A stretch of 64,000 nucleotides of DNA from Picosynechococcus sp. PCC 7117 (GTDB lineage: Bacteria; Cyanobacteriota; Cyanobacteriia; Cyanobacteriales; MRBY01). The translations under genes and the position numbers were made by a program. The notes under the pieces are model-generated. The model ran no database searches. It had not been told where the DNA came from and saw nothing but the letters and a program-made list of their open reading frames with translations. The DNA lies in the NCBI RefSeq assembly GCF_001693275.1, contig NZ_CP016477.1, forward strand, positions 1,984,001 through 2,048,000. The letters are read 5' to 3'. Numbering within the stretch: position 1 is the stretch's first letter; each line of letters opens with the position of its first letter. Positions 9,347 through 18,659 of this stretch are shown in pieces.

Positions 9347-10126
9347 ATGGAAATTATTCGTTTACCAGCTTTTAATGATAACTATATTTTTCTCTTGGTT
9401 GATCAAGCCACAGGGGATTGTGCGGTTGTTGATCCAGGCGACGCTGAGGTTGTTCTGGAGTATCTGAGTAAAGAAGATTTAACGCTTAAGACCATTCTGA
9501 TTACGCACCATCACGCTGACCATGTGGGTGGCAATCGTCAACTATTAAGTCATTTTCCCGCAGCGGCTGTGTATGGTAGCGAGATAGATTTACAAAAAAG
9601 ACGTATTCCAGGCCAAACGGTGAGCCTTAAGGCTGGTGATCACTTAGATTTATTTAATCGCACCGTCGAAATTTTATTCGTGCCAGGCCATACCCAAGGT
9701 CACATCGCCTACTATTTCCCTCCCCTACAGCCCGAAGACAGTGGCGATTTATTTTGTGGCGATACGCTGTTTGCCAATGGCTGTGGTCGTCTTTTGGAAG
9801 GAACGCCTGCTCAACTTTTTGCCTCGCTCCAGCAAATTTGTGATTTGCCGGATAACACGAATATCTGGTGCGCCCATGAGTACACCCTGAAAAATATTAA
9901 ATTTTCCTTGACAGTCGATCCAGAAAATGAGGCTCTTCAGAGACGTTTTCAGCAAGTGCAGACCCAACGACAACGCCAGGAACCGACCATTCCAACGGTG
10001 TTAGCTTTAGAAAAACAGACAAATCCCTTTTTGCGCTGTGGCGATCGCCAACTGCAAGCTAACTTAAAAACAACAGATCCCCTGCGAGTTTTTACAAAAT
10101 TGCGCGGCAAACGGGATCTCTTTTGA
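9347..10126 (+). CDS. gloB: Hydroxyacylglutathione hydrolase (glyoxalase II)
   Basis: From ATG at 9347 the product has 259 residues. This ATG is favoured over 9311 because [17 protein letters not shown] matches the family N-terminus and GGGGGA lies upstream. It is a metallo-beta-lactamase fold enzyme with [10 protein letters not shown] as the binuclear metal site and [13 protein letters not shown] and WCAHEYT supplying the other ligands. The C-terminal substrate domain ends in [15 protein letters not shown]. It hydrolyses S-lactoylglutathione in methylglyoxal detoxification. The neighbours are ilvE and glgB, with no obvious functional link. Confidence 0.93.
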   Translation: MEIIRLPAFNDNYIFLLVDQATGDCAVVDPGDAEVVLEYLSKEDLTLKTILITHHHADHVGGNRQLLSHFPAAAVYGSEIDLQKRRIPGQTVSLKAGDHLDLFNRTVEILFVPGHTQGHIAYYFPPLQPEDSGDLFCGDTLFANGCGRLLEGTPAQLFASLQQICDLPDNTNIWCAHEYTLKNIKFSLTVDPENEALQRRFQQVQTQRQRQEPTIPTVLALEKQTNPFLRCGDRQLQANLKTTDPLRVFTKLRGKRDLF

Positions 10127-10475
10127 AGTTTAAACTGGTGGCAGCGACTTCCATAAAAAAATTCAACCATACCCCAGGGGAACGATTGCGGATTTGCTAA
10201 AACCGTTTACAGTGAGGATCAATCCCCTAAAATAAGGCTCAATTTATAGTTTTCTCTTCTTTTTTCCTGAAAAGTAAACCCCAGGGCCTCCGATCAGGAG
10301 CAAGGTATCACACACGACATTTCTCCCCTATCCTCTTTGTCACAATCATTTCCAAACGCCCACCACGTCCTATAATCTCCCTCGGATTACCCTATCCTGA
10401 GCTAGCCTTGTCCCATATCGCCAAACAAAAAAATTCCTTTAATAAACCTCTAATCGATTTTCGGTAATTGCCATA
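10127..10475 (+). promoter_or_regulatory. Leader region of glgB with candidate -10 element
   Basis: This 349-bp gap between gloB and glgB contains no convincing reading frame. A TATAAT sequence at 10371-10376, about 100 bases before the glgB ATG, is a candidate -10 box. No good -35 element lies at normal spacing, and TTGTCA at 10337-10342 is too far away. Stretches rich in C and T follow, but no hairpin with a T-tract was found for gloB. Confidence 0.35.
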
Positions 10476-12809
10476 ATGCCTACTCTCCTCACTCCAGACC
10501 AGATCAACCAAATTGTTTCTAACCACCATGACAACCCCCATGCTGTCTTGGGTTGTCATCCTACCAACGACGATCCCAATCCGAAAACCTGGTCAATTCG
10601 CGCTTATTTACCTTCTGCTAGCCAAGCTTGGGTGATTGATACCCCTTCCCAAACGGAACACCCGATGACAACGGTGCATCATCCCCACTTTTTTGAGTGC
10701 ACCCTCCAGAGTGAAACAACACCGAAATATCAACTGAAGCTCCAAGAAGGCGATCGCCAACACATCATCAACGATCCCTATGCCTTTGCCGAAGCCCCCC
10801 ACATCAGCGATCTCGATCTCCACCTCTTTGCCGAAGGGAATCACCACCGCATCTACAACAAACTGGGGGCACACCTCGTCGAAGTCGATGGCATCAAAGG
10901 CGTTTACTTTGCCGTTTGGGCACCCAATGCCCGCAACGTCTCCATCCTGGGCGACTTTAACAACTGGGATGGTCGCAAACACCAAATGCGCCGTTTAAAC
11001 GTTGGTATTTGGGGAATTTTCATTCCTGACCTCGGCCCCAACACCAAATACAAATACGAAATCAAAAACCAACACGGCCACATCTACGAAAAATCAGACC
11101 CCTATGGCTTTCTCCGGGAAGTGCGCCCCGACACTGCTTCTATCGTTGCTGACCTTGATCAGTACCAATGGCAGGATCACGATTGGCTAGAACAACGTGC
11201 CAAACAAGACCCCCTCAAAAATCCTGTTTCCATCTACGAACTACACCTCGGCTCCTGGCTTCATGGTTCCGCCACCGAAAAAATGCGACTCCTTTCCGGT
11301 GAAGTCGATCCCATTCCCGTGGGCGATCAAAAACCCGGTGCCCGCTTCCTGAGCTATTACGAACTTGTCGATAAGCTCATCCCCTACGTTAAGGACATGG
11401 GCTACACCCACATCGAGCTACTGCCTGTCGCTGAACATCCCTTTGACGGCTCCTGGGGCTACCAAGTAACCGGCTACTATTCCCCTACTTCCCGCTTTGG
11501 CAATCCCGAAGACCTGATGTATTTCATCGATCAATGCCACGCCAATGGTATCGGGGTAATCGTTGATTGGGTTCCTGGCCATTTCCCTAAGGATGCCCAT
11601 GGTCTCGCTTACTTCGATGGCACCTATCTCTATGAACATGCCGATCCCCGCAAAGGTGAGCACAAAGGCTGGGGCACCCTGATCTTTAACTACAATCGCA
11701 ATGAAGTTCGTAACTTCCTGATTGCCAATGCCCTATTCTGGTTTGATAAATATCACATCGATGGCATTCGGGTCGATGCAGTGGCATCAATGCTCTACCT
11801 CGACTATGACCGGGAAGATGGCGAGTGGCTTCCCAATGACTACGGCGGCAACGAACACCTCGAAGCCGTAGAATTTCTCCGCCAAACCAACAATCTCATC
11901 TTCAAATACTATCCAGGGATTATCTCCGTTGCCGAAGAGTCCACCGCTTGGCCCATGGTTTCTCGCCCCACCTACCTCGGCGGCCTCGGCTTCAACCTCA
12001 AGTGGAATATGGGCTGGATGCATGACAATCTTAAATACTTCAGCATGGATCCCTGGTTCCGGCAGCACCACCAAAACAGCATTACCTTCAGTATGTGGTA
12101 TCACCACAGCGAGAACTACATGTTGGCCCTTTCCCACGATGAAGTCGTCCATGGCAAGAGCTCGATTATTGGCAAAATGCCGGGGGACGAATGGCAGAAA
12201 TTTGCCAATGTGCGGGCTTTATTCGCCTATATGTTTACCCATCCTGGTAAAAAGACCATGTTTATGAGCATGGAATTTGGCCAATGGAATGAGTGGAATG
12301 TTTGGAGTGACTTGAGTTGGGATTTGCTGCAACATGAACCCCACGCCAAACTCAAAGGTTTCTTCGGGGCATTAAATAGTCTCTATAAACAGGAACCGGC
12401 TCTTTACGAACGGGATTTTGAAGAGGAAGGATTCCAATGGATCGACTGCTCTGACAATCAAAATAGTGTTCTTTCCTTTATTCGACGGGCAAAAGATCCC
12501 AATGATTTTTTAGTTGTGGTCTGCAATTTTACGCCGCAACCCCATAGCCATTATCGAATTGGCATTCCAGAAGAGGGCTACTATCAAGAAATTTTGAATA
12601 GTGATGCCGAAACCTTTGGGGGGAGTAATTTGCTCAACTTCGGCGGCGTTTGGACTGAAGATTGGCGCTTCCATAATCTTCCCTATTCCATTGATCTGTG
12701 TTTGCCGCCCCTCGGCGTGGTTGTCCTAAAAATTGATCGAGAAAAAACAGCCGCAATGCTTGCTCAAAAACAGGCCGATAAAGCAAAGGCTCTATCCGGC
12801 GAAATATAG
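10476..12809 (+). CDS. glgB: 1,4-alpha-glucan branching enzyme
   Basis: The 777-residue protein has the full bacterial GlgB architecture. An N-terminal extension and CBM48-like domain include VWAPNARNVSILGDFNNWDG at about 145-165. The GH13 (alpha/beta)8 domain has the nucleophile in DGIRVDAVASMLY at about Asp434, the acid/base in VAEESTAWP, and LSHDEVVHGK. A C-terminal beta domain follows. It introduces alpha-1,6 branches into glycogen, the carbon store of cyanobacteria, in the cytosol. A clear intrinsic terminator follows at 12854-12887, so the transcript probably ends there. Length and motifs leave little doubt. Confidence 0.97.
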   Translation: MPTLLTPDQINQIVSNHHDNPHAVLGCHPTNDDPNPKTWSIRAYLPSASQAWVIDTPSQTEHPMTTVHHPHFFECTLQSETTPKYQLKLQEGDRQHIINDPYAFAEAPHISDLDLHLFAEGNHHRIYNKLGAHLVEVDGIKGVYFAVWAPNARNVSILGDFNNWDGRKHQMRRLNVGIWGIFIPDLGPNTKYKYEIKNQHGHIYEKSDPYGFLREVRPDTASIVADLDQYQWQDHDWLEQRAKQDPLKNPVSIYELHLGSWLHGSATEKMRLLSGEVDPIPVGDQKPGARFLSYYELVDKLIPYVKDMGYTHIELLPVAEHPFDGSWGYQVTGYYSPTSRFGNPEDLMYFIDQCHANGIGVIVDWVPGHFPKDAHGLAYFDGTYLYEHADPRKGEHKGWGTLIFNYNRNEVRNFLIANALFWFDKYHIDGIRVDAVASMLYLDYDREDGEWLPNDYGGNEHLEAVEFLRQTNNLIFKYYPGIISVAEESTAWPMVSRPTYLGGLGFNLKWNMGWMHDNLKYFSMDPWFRQHHQNSITFSMWYHHSENYMLALSHDEVVHGKSSIIGKMPGDEWQKFANVRALFAYMFTHPGKKTMFMSMEFGQWNEWNVWSDLSWDLLQHEPHAKLKGFFGALNSLYKQEPALYERDFEEEGFQWIDCSDNQNSVLSFIRRAKDPNDFLVVVCNFTPQPHSHYRIGIPEEGYYQEILNSDAETFGGSNLLNFGGVWTEDWRFHNLPYSIDLCLPPLGVVVLKIDREKTAAMLAQKQADKAKALSGEI

Positions 12810-12853
12810 AAAGATCAAAAATCTTTGTCGTTAGCTGTTGAACTATATTTACA

Positions 12854-12887
12854 GGGTCTGGGAGTTTGTCTCCAGACCTTTCTTGTT
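12854..12887 (+). terminator. Intrinsic terminator after glgB
   Basis: A 7-bp perfect stem (GGTCTGG with CCAGACC) encloses a ten-base loop and is followed by TTTCTTG. It lies 45 bp after the glgB stop codon. Confidence 0.7.
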
Positions 12888-12984
12888 GGGTTTAAGAGAG
12901 ACTGGATATGAATCCTCATCATTATCCCTTGTAATTTTTAGATGACCACCCATTTAATAAAGCAAAAGTAAGGTAGCACAAACC

Positions 12985-13197
12985 ATGACACAACGCTGGA
13001 CAGACGAAATGCTCGACAAGCTCGCCGATGACGTACAGGAGCTTACTGAAGCTATCAAAACCCAACGGGACGAACAAAAAGAATTGACCATCCGCTTTAA
13101 TGCCTACCAGATGGCATCTCAATGGGTAGTTAATCTCGCCTTTGGCCTACTGGCAACTGCCACAATCACGACGATCATCACTGCGGTCGTCAAATAA
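12985..13197 (+). CDS. Small coiled-coil protein with one C-terminal TM helix
   Basis: The 70-residue product begins MTQRWTDEMLDKLADDVQEL and is charged and helical over residues 1-45. A hydrophobic helix rich in Thr, Ala and Ile follows at about 46-68, ending VVK. It is therefore probably a tail-anchored membrane protein with a cytoplasmic coiled coil. Similar small proteins are common in cyanobacteria, but I know of no assigned function. It is flanked by terminators at 12854-12887 and 13222-13254, so it is probably its own transcription unit. Confidence 0.7.
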   Translation: MTQRWTDEMLDKLADDVQELTEAIKTQRDEQKELTIRFNAYQMASQWVVNLAFGLLATATITTIITAVVK

Positions 13198-13221
13198 AAA
13201 TTTATTTCATCTAATAATTAA

Positions 13222-13254
13222 GAGGGTTTGAGACTATTTCTTGAACCTTTTTGG
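13222..13254 (+). terminator. Probable terminator after the small membrane protein gene
   Basis: GGTTTGAGA and TCTTGAACC can pair with G-U wobbles across a short loop and are followed by TTTTTGG. It begins about 25 bp after the stop codon at 13197. Confidence 0.5.
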
Positions 13255-13376
13255 TTCTTTGCAGAGAAATTCGTGTGTTTAATTAGCCTCTATTAGGGCA
13301 TAAAAAAATAAAAAAACTAGGAGTTCTACTTACGGAGCGAGTTCTAGGTCGATTTCAGCTATTAACAATAACAATA

Positions 13377-13448
<72 letters not shown>

Positions 13449-13507
13449 GGGTCAACAGTTCGCTATTATAACAGGGCTTTTGTTCACATCACAACATTTT
13501 TTTCGTT

Positions 13508-14278
13508 ATGGAAGTTATTCCCGCTATTGATCTGCTCGGTGGCCAATGTGTGCGCCTCTATCAGGGTGATTATCAACAGGCGCAAGTGTTTAATAATGAC
13601 CCGGTTCAGGTGGCACGGACTTGGGCTGAGCAGGGGGCAACGCGGCTCCATGTGGTGGATTTAGACGGGGCAAAACAGGGAGAGTCGGTCAATCTAGGGG
13701 CGATCGCCAAAATTGCAGCAGCGATTGATATTCCTGTACAGGTGGGCGGTGGTCTCCGTACGGTAGACAGTGTGGCGCAATTGTTTGATGTGGGTATAGA
13801 GCGAGCCATTCTTGGGACGGCGGCGGTAGATAACCCGGATCTCGTGACAGAACTCTGTGCCAAATATCCTGGCCGGATTGCGGTTGGGATTGATGCCCGC
13901 GATGGAAAGGTAGCGACAAAGGGATGGTTGGAAACGTCGGCGGTTTTGGCGACGGATTTGGCGAAACAGATGGCTACCCAGGGGGTCGCTGCCATTATTT
14001 ACACAGATATTTATCGGGATGGCACCATGGCTGGGCCTAATTTGGAGGCGCTACGGGAATTGGCGGCCACCATTGAGATTCCGGTGATTGCGTCGGGGGG
14101 CGTAAGTTCTTTGGCGGATCTGGTTAATCTTGTGGCCCTCGAAGGGATCGGGGTCACAGGAGCGATTGTGGGCCGGGCGATTTATACCGGGGACATTAAT
14201 TTGGCTGAAGCGGTGAAGGCGGTTGGCCCCCAACGTTTACAGGATGTTTTTCCGGATGATGGTACGGCGATCGCCTAA
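13508..14278 (+). CDS. hisA: Phosphoribosylformimino-5-aminoimidazole carboxamide ribotide isomerase
   Basis: The 256-residue TIM barrel begins [22 protein letters not shown], which is characteristic of HisA. It has the catalytic Asp near residue 8 (PAIDL) and a second in [10 protein letters not shown], with phosphate-binding GGGLR and ASGGVSS loops. It performs the Amadori rearrangement of ProFAR to PRFAR in histidine synthesis. The gene stands alone here and is not part of a his operon, which is usual in cyanobacteria. No terminator was identified after it. Confidence 0.95.
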   Translation: MEVIPAIDLLGGQCVRLYQGDYQQAQVFNNDPVQVARTWAEQGATRLHVVDLDGAKQGESVNLGAIAKIAAAIDIPVQVGGGLRTVDSVAQLFDVGIERAILGTAAVDNPDLVTELCAKYPGRIAVGIDARDGKVATKGWLETSAVLATDLAKQMATQGVAAIIYTDIYRDGTMAGPNLEALRELAATIEIPVIASGGVSSLADLVNLVALEGIGVTGAIVGRAIYTGDINLAEAVKAVGPQRLQDVFPDDGTAIA

Positions 14279-14411
14279 TTTTCGTGCTAGATTGAGTCGT
14301 GAAATTGTAATGGAACAAACCACATCAAAAGCGATTCTAGAGTAAAGCTATATAGTGATCGACTGCACCACTTTATGCCATTGATATTTGTTGTAGATTT
14401 CTAATGTGTTT

Positions 14412-15530
14412 ATGCTGAGACCCTTACGTAGATTAATCGGACATTCCTGGGTTCTTTCGGGGCTTGTATGGCTAGGAACCCTTGCACCTGCACAGGCAGC
14501 GGTTGATCTTCGGGTCGCTGTACGGCAGACGACGGCCAATCTTCAGGTGGGCAGTTCCACCAATGCTTTAATCAGAAATGGCCAAGGCCAAGTCCTCGGT
14601 GAAATTGCCGGAATGAGTTCCTTTGCTGTAGGACGCCAGGGTAATCAATTGGCGTTTGACCGTTGGCGGGCAACTGAGGTCTGGATTGAGCCCCAGGGTG
14701 ATGGCTATGTGTGGATTGGCGATCGCTGGTACCGGGGGCGCACCCAACTCCGGCAGAGTGGCAACGGAATTCTCGCCATCAATCACGTCGATCTCGAAGA
14801 CTATCTCTATAGTGTTGTCGGCGCTGAAGCAATTCCCAGTTGGCCCCAGGAAGCCCTCAAAGCCCAGGCTGTCGCGGCCCGTACCTATGCATTAAAAAAA
14901 CGCTCGGAAAATGCTGGAAAACCCTACGACCTAGACACCACGACGGCGACACAGGTCTACAAGGGTCTAAATAGCGAGTACAGCACAACCCATGCTGCCG
15001 TTAACGCCACGGAAAGTCAGGTAATGACCTATAACGGTAGTGTTATTTTGGCGGTATTCCATTCTTCTTCGGGTGGCCATACCGAAAATGTTGAGGATAT
15101 CTGGAGTCAACCTCTGCCCTATCTCCGGGGAGTCGTAGATTATGACCAATCTTCCCCAGTCTATCAGTGGAGTAAAACCATTTCTGCGACTCGCTTAGGG
15201 GAACTGGTTGGTGGTGTTGGTACTGTAAAGCAACTCATTCCCCAACGGGCTACCCCCCAGGGTCGGGTGATTACGATGAAAGTGATTGGCGATCGCGGCA
15301 CCAAAAATATCAGTGGCGATCAACTGCGTAGTTTATTAGAACTGCGTAGCACTTTGATCAATGCCAGAATCCAACAGGGCGACGTTTATATCTACGGTAA
15401 AGGCTTTGGCCATGGCGTTGGTATGAGTCAATGGGGAGCTAATGGTTTAGCAGCCCAGGGCATTGATTATCAACAAATTCTGCGTCACTATTACCAAAAT
15501 GCCACCATTGCCAAGTTGACCCCCCGGTAA
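14412..15530 (+). CDS. Exported SpoIID/LytB-domain protein
   Basis: From ATG at 14412 the product has 372 residues. It begins with an Arg-rich start and hydrophobic helix ending PAQAA, which is a signal peptide. The SpoIID/LytB domain follows, with the marks LEDYLYSVVGAEAIPSWPQEALKAQAVAARTYAL, AVFHSSSGGHTEN and GFGHGVGMSQWGANG. In Bacillus, SpoIID trims peptidoglycan stem-less glycans and LytB enhances an amidase. Here a cell-wall remodelling role in the periplasm is likely, since the host does not sporulate. A GTG at 14406 would add two residues. An intrinsic terminator follows at 15566. Confidence 0.88.
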   Translation: MLRPLRRLIGHSWVLSGLVWLGTLAPAQAAVDLRVAVRQTTANLQVGSSTNALIRNGQGQVLGEIAGMSSFAVGRQGNQLAFDRWRATEVWIEPQGDGYVWIGDRWYRGRTQLRQSGNGILAINHVDLEDYLYSVVGAEAIPSWPQEALKAQAVAARTYALKKRSENAGKPYDLDTTTATQVYKGLNSEYSTTHAAVNATESQVMTYNGSVILAVFHSSSGGHTENVEDIWSQPLPYLRGVVDYDQSSPVYQWSKTISATRLGELVGGVGTVKQLIPQRATPQGRVITMKVIGDRGTKNISGDQLRSLLELRSTLINARIQQGDVYIYGKGFGHGVGMSQWGANGLAAQGIDYQQILRHYYQNATIAKLTPR

Positions 15531-15565
15531 CTGTCAGTTTTCGGCGTAAAAAAATACAAGATTTC

Positions 15566-15594
15566 AAGAGGGGAATTTTACCCCTCTTTTTTTT
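15566..15594 (+). terminator. Intrinsic terminator after the SpoIID-like gene
   Basis: AAGAGGGG and CCCCTCTT pair around a seven-base AT loop and are followed by a run of T. It lies 36 bp after the stop codon. Confidence 0.85.
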
Positions 15595-15798
15595 CCAAGG
15601 GCGATCGCCTTTCGTTTAGATCATTATCATATTAGTGAAAACAATGGCTGTTAATGGCAGTATTTTGGGTCGGTTTTCAATCGATTGGCATATTCGTTTT
15701 GGGTTTAGTCCTTAGATTTTCTCTTAAAAATGGACGACTCGTCTTCTGGAATTTTTCTGCCATGACTCATCATGATCACAATAACACAAATTTTTAGA

Positions 15799-16245
15799 TT
15801 ATTTTTCTTCTTGGTTTTCTTCCTTTTCTTGAATTAATTTGTTGAATTCTGAAATACAAACTTCTCTTTTTCTTGACATCATTTTATATCTCTTGATTGT
15901 CGAAGAAAATGAAAACCATGTACAGAAAGAGTAGACCAAAAAAGTGCCAAATGAATTAGTCGTACAGACTGTTTGATAGGGTGTTGATTCACAAGTCCTT
16001 AATGGAGGAATTAGCCCAATAAGCAATGAAAAAACAATCATAAATATTATAAAACGAAGAATAAAGTAAAGTATTGCAGCCAAGGCAACATGATTACTAA
16101 AACTTTCTTCTTCTTTTAATAAATAAAAATCTTCGTAAATACTACCAATCCAGGAACCAATAAGTCTTTTATCTAAACCTAACGGTAATTCATATATAAG
16201 ATTCGTAATAGCTTCAATTAAATCTAAATCGTTATTGTTAGACAT
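15799..16245 (-). CDS. Hypothetical membrane protein with two TM helices
   Basis: The 148-residue protein is not recognised. Residues 1-45 are polar and acidic, two hydrophobic segments lie near 55-78 and 98-115, and the C-terminal 35 residues are highly charged and end EKEENQEEK. Four cysteines sit in and between the membrane segments (RTCESTPYQTVC and later). The gene is AT-rich compared with its neighbours, has no HIP1 site and stands between the SpoIID-like gene and crtH. It could be a recently acquired gene. Coding status rests on the clean 148-codon frame with a plausible membrane layout. Confidence 0.55.
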   Translation of the reverse strand: MSNNNDLDLIEAITNLIYELPLGLDKRLIGSWIGSIYEDFYLLKEEESFSNHVALAAILYFILRFIIFMIVFSLLIGLIPPLRTCESTPYQTVCTTNSFGTFLVYSFCTWFSFSSTIKRYKMMSRKREVCISEFNKLIQEKEENQEEK

Positions 16246-16508
16246 ATTTCTTGAAATTATGATTGCTTGTTTTGGTTTTCAGATAAAGCAATTATATAGA
16301 TATATAAGAAGAATTGTAGTAAAGCCAGGTGCAGTAGGAGATGATCTCACTGGGATAGCAGTGGCGATTATAGTCTTTGCTGTAAGAGAAACTGAGTTAA
16401 CTTGACAGTCCCATTTAGCGATGCAAGCCCTTGAGAAAGTCGGAGTTAGGGGAAGGATAAGCGGTGGTTGGTGTCGTTGCTTGTGGTAGCTAGCCATGTA
16501 CCTGTCAT

Positions 16509-18050
16509 TTAATAGCCGAGATCTGTCGCCACCTTGTGGGCACAGGCAAAACCAGAAAACGCCACAGCATTTAAGCCCTGTCCGGGGAAGGTACTATCGC
16601 CGACACAATAAAGTCCAGAGACTTCTGTTTTATTGACCCGGGGTGGAAAACCAGCAAAATTAAACATTCCCAATAATCCCAGGAGTTTGCGCTGGGGAAT
16701 CGGCCCGTAGGAGCCATCGACCCGTCCGAGGAATTTACGGTGGGTGCGCGGTGTCCCCACTTCCATGTAGTCCAATCCCGCATCTAATCCTGGAAAAATA
16801 GCTTCAAGGCGATCCACGAGTTGCCAGGCGGCGGCTTCTTTTTTGGCTTCATATTCCTGGGGAGAAAGGCCTTGCCATTCGCTCAGCCAACTGGGGGTAA
16901 AGGTGTGAATGATGTGGTATCCCTCAGGGGCCAGACTCGGATCGAGGAGTGTTGGAATGGAAACAAAAATGGTGCCTTGCTCGGCTTCCATGGTGTCCCA
17001 ATTTTCGAGCAAAATGTGGTGGCATTCCGTCCCAGGAGGAAGAACATCGGCTTTGACACCGAGGTGAACGCTGAGAAAGCTAGGGGATTTTTGATAATTT
17101 TCCGTCCACTTTTCTTCAAAAAAGGGTTTATTTTCACTGGGGAGCAGTTTTTCAAAAGTATCCCAACGGGTGGCATTGGAAATGACTTTTTTGGCGAAAT
17201 ACTCGGTGCCATTGGCTAAGCGCACGCCGACGGCCCGGCCTTGGTCGGTGATGATTTCGTAGACATTTGCACCATATTGGATTTCACCACCATGTTGTTC
17301 GAAACCTTCAGCCAACTTGAGGGCGATTTGGCCCACTCCGCCTTCTGGATAGTTGATGCCCCCGTAATGGCGATCGCTAAACACCATACCCGCATTAATC
17401 ATGGGAGTCAGTTCAGCTGGCACCACTGACCAGCAGTAACATTCCATATCGATAAACTTCAGCAGTTCGGGGTCTTTAATATATTGACGGGCGAGATCCC
17501 CAGCATTTTTGGGTAAATATTTAAGTAACTCTAGGCAAGCAAAGGGTTTCTGCATAAAGACCCGCAGCAGGTAGCGAATTTCTTCGAGGGAAAGCAACTC
17601 AATGCTATTGAGGCAATTAAATACTTTCCAGCATTCATCATAAAATTTACGAATGCCCTTGGCTTCGTGGGGAAACCGTGCCGTTAACTCCGTTAAAAAT
17701 TCTTCGTAGTCACGGTGTACCTTGACCTCAAGATCATTGGGGAGATGGTAATGAATTTGCACCGGATCTGGGATGGTCGGAATTGACATATCCACTGCGG
17801 CGAGGGCCCGGGTGAGGAGATTGGTGGTGCCGCGATCGCCAAAGCCAAAGATCATCGAAGCGCCCACATCAAACCGATAGCCCTGGCGCTCAAAATAACC
17901 CGCACTGCCACCGGGGATCACATAGCGTTCTAGCACCAGCACCTTGATCCCTTTTGCTGCTAATTGGGTTGCCGTGACGAGGCCCCCGATACCGGAACCA
18001 ATGACAATCACATCGTACTGGGGAGCAGAAATGGCAGTTTTGGCGGTCAT
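16509..18050 (-). CDS. crtH: Carotenoid cis-trans isomerase (CrtISO, prolycopene isomerase)
   Basis: From ATG at 18050 the product has 513 residues. It has an N-terminal Rossmann FAD site ([21 protein letters not shown], here about residues 13-32), then [25 protein letters not shown], which distinguishes CrtISO from desaturases. The C-terminal FAD-binding segment reads [20 protein letters not shown]. The enzyme converts tetra-cis-lycopene to all-trans lycopene in the membrane and acts downstream of the crtP/crtB products encoded at 57-60 kb. A TTG at 18068 would add six residues. The 263-bp spacer downstream shows nothing recognisable. Confidence 0.92.
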   Translation of the reverse strand: MTAKTAISAPQYDVIVIGSGIGGLVTATQLAAKGIKVLVLERYVIPGGSAGYFERQGYRFDVGASMIFGFGDRGTTNLLTRALAAVDMSIPTIPDPVQIHYHLPNDLEVKVHRDYEEFLTELTARFPHEAKGIRKFYDECWKVFNCLNSIELLSLEEIRYLLRVFMQKPFACLELLKYLPKNAGDLARQYIKDPELLKFIDMECYCWSVVPAELTPMINAGMVFSDRHYGGINYPEGGVGQIALKLAEGFEQHGGEIQYGANVYEIITDQGRAVGVRLANGTEYFAKKVISNATRWDTFEKLLPSENKPFFEEKWTENYQKSPSFLSVHLGVKADVLPPGTECHHILLENWDTMEAEQGTIFVSIPTLLDPSLAPEGYHIIHTFTPSWLSEWQGLSPQEYEAKKEAAAWQLVDRLEAIFPGLDAGLDYMEVGTPRTHRKFLGRVDGSYGPIPQRKLLGLLGMFNFAGFPPRVNKTEVSGLYCVGDSTFPGQGLNAVAFSGFACAHKVATDLGY

Positions 18051-18182
18051 AAACGGTGAGGCTCGCAAGGTAGGCTAAATTTTGACTGTTACATAGTCTA
18101 CCTTTATTTCCCTTGGGATTAGTAGGGCAGCTCTCCGGCGATGTTACGGCGACAGTTCTTTGTTGGGCATGGGCCTTTGTCA

Positions 18183-18208
18183 CAAAAAAAGGCGGAAAAC
18201 TTTCCACC
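18183..18208 (-). terminator. Intrinsic terminator of rpmF
   Basis: On the minus strand GGTGGAAA pairs with TTTCCGCC through one G-U pair and is followed by seven T. It lies about 70 bp after the rpmF stop codon. Confidence 0.85.
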
Positions 18209-18279
18209 TTGCTGTATCAGAACTATATTTATTTTTAATAAGAGATTTAGAGGGCACTGGGGCCAGAAAAATACTGAAT

Positions 18280-18447
18280 TTACTCTTCGTCGTCTTCGGG
18301 GGAAGGATAAACAAAGCTAGAACGACCAGTAAGTACAGATTTGCCAAGGGAAAGGGCCTTTTGGGCTTCGATGGTTGCCTTACGCTTCCAGTGGGCCCGG
18401 CGTTGGTCACGCTTTGCCTTTGAGGTTTTCTTCTTTGGAACTGCCAT
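18280..18447 (-). CDS. rpmF: 50S ribosomal protein L32
   Basis: The 55-residue product begins [20 protein letters not shown], the standard bL32 start, and ends in an acidic PEDDEE tail typical of cyanobacteria. It is a small basic protein of the large ribosomal subunit. The cysteine pairs found in zinc-binding L32 forms are absent, so this is the zinc-independent type. The gene is monocistronic, with its own terminator at 18183-18208, and diverges from the DUF389 gene. It is short enough to be missed by length cut-offs. Confidence 0.95.
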   Translation of the reverse strand: MAVPKKKTSKAKRDQRRAHWKRKATIEAQKALSLGKSVLTGRSSFVYPSPEDDEE

Positions 18448-18659
18448 GGGATTAACTACAGATTTTTACAGAATTACCATTATAAAATCTTCTCTCCCAA
18501 AAAGTAAGTCCTCCGTCAGAATCTCTTGAATTGTGGGGTTGAACGAAGGCGGGGTTTGTCACGGGTAAAGAAATCCATGCAAATCCCACCAGAGAGGAAC
18601 CGAGCTTTTACAATCGAAATCGCATTTGTGTGTCTATTTGTCCAGGAGTCTTAACAGCG

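Noticed and set aside
10337-10376. TTGTCA plus TATAAT as a full sigma-70 promoter for glgB
   Set aside because: The spacing between them is 28 bp, too long for a normal promoter. Only the TATAAT is kept as a weak candidate.
15654-15797. 47-codon plus-strand frame (MAVFWVGFQSIGIFV start) with one hydrophobic segment
   Set aside because: It has no ribosome site, does not match any small photosystem, cytochrome or NDH subunit I know, and its stop abuts the opposite-strand gene. Chance is more likely.
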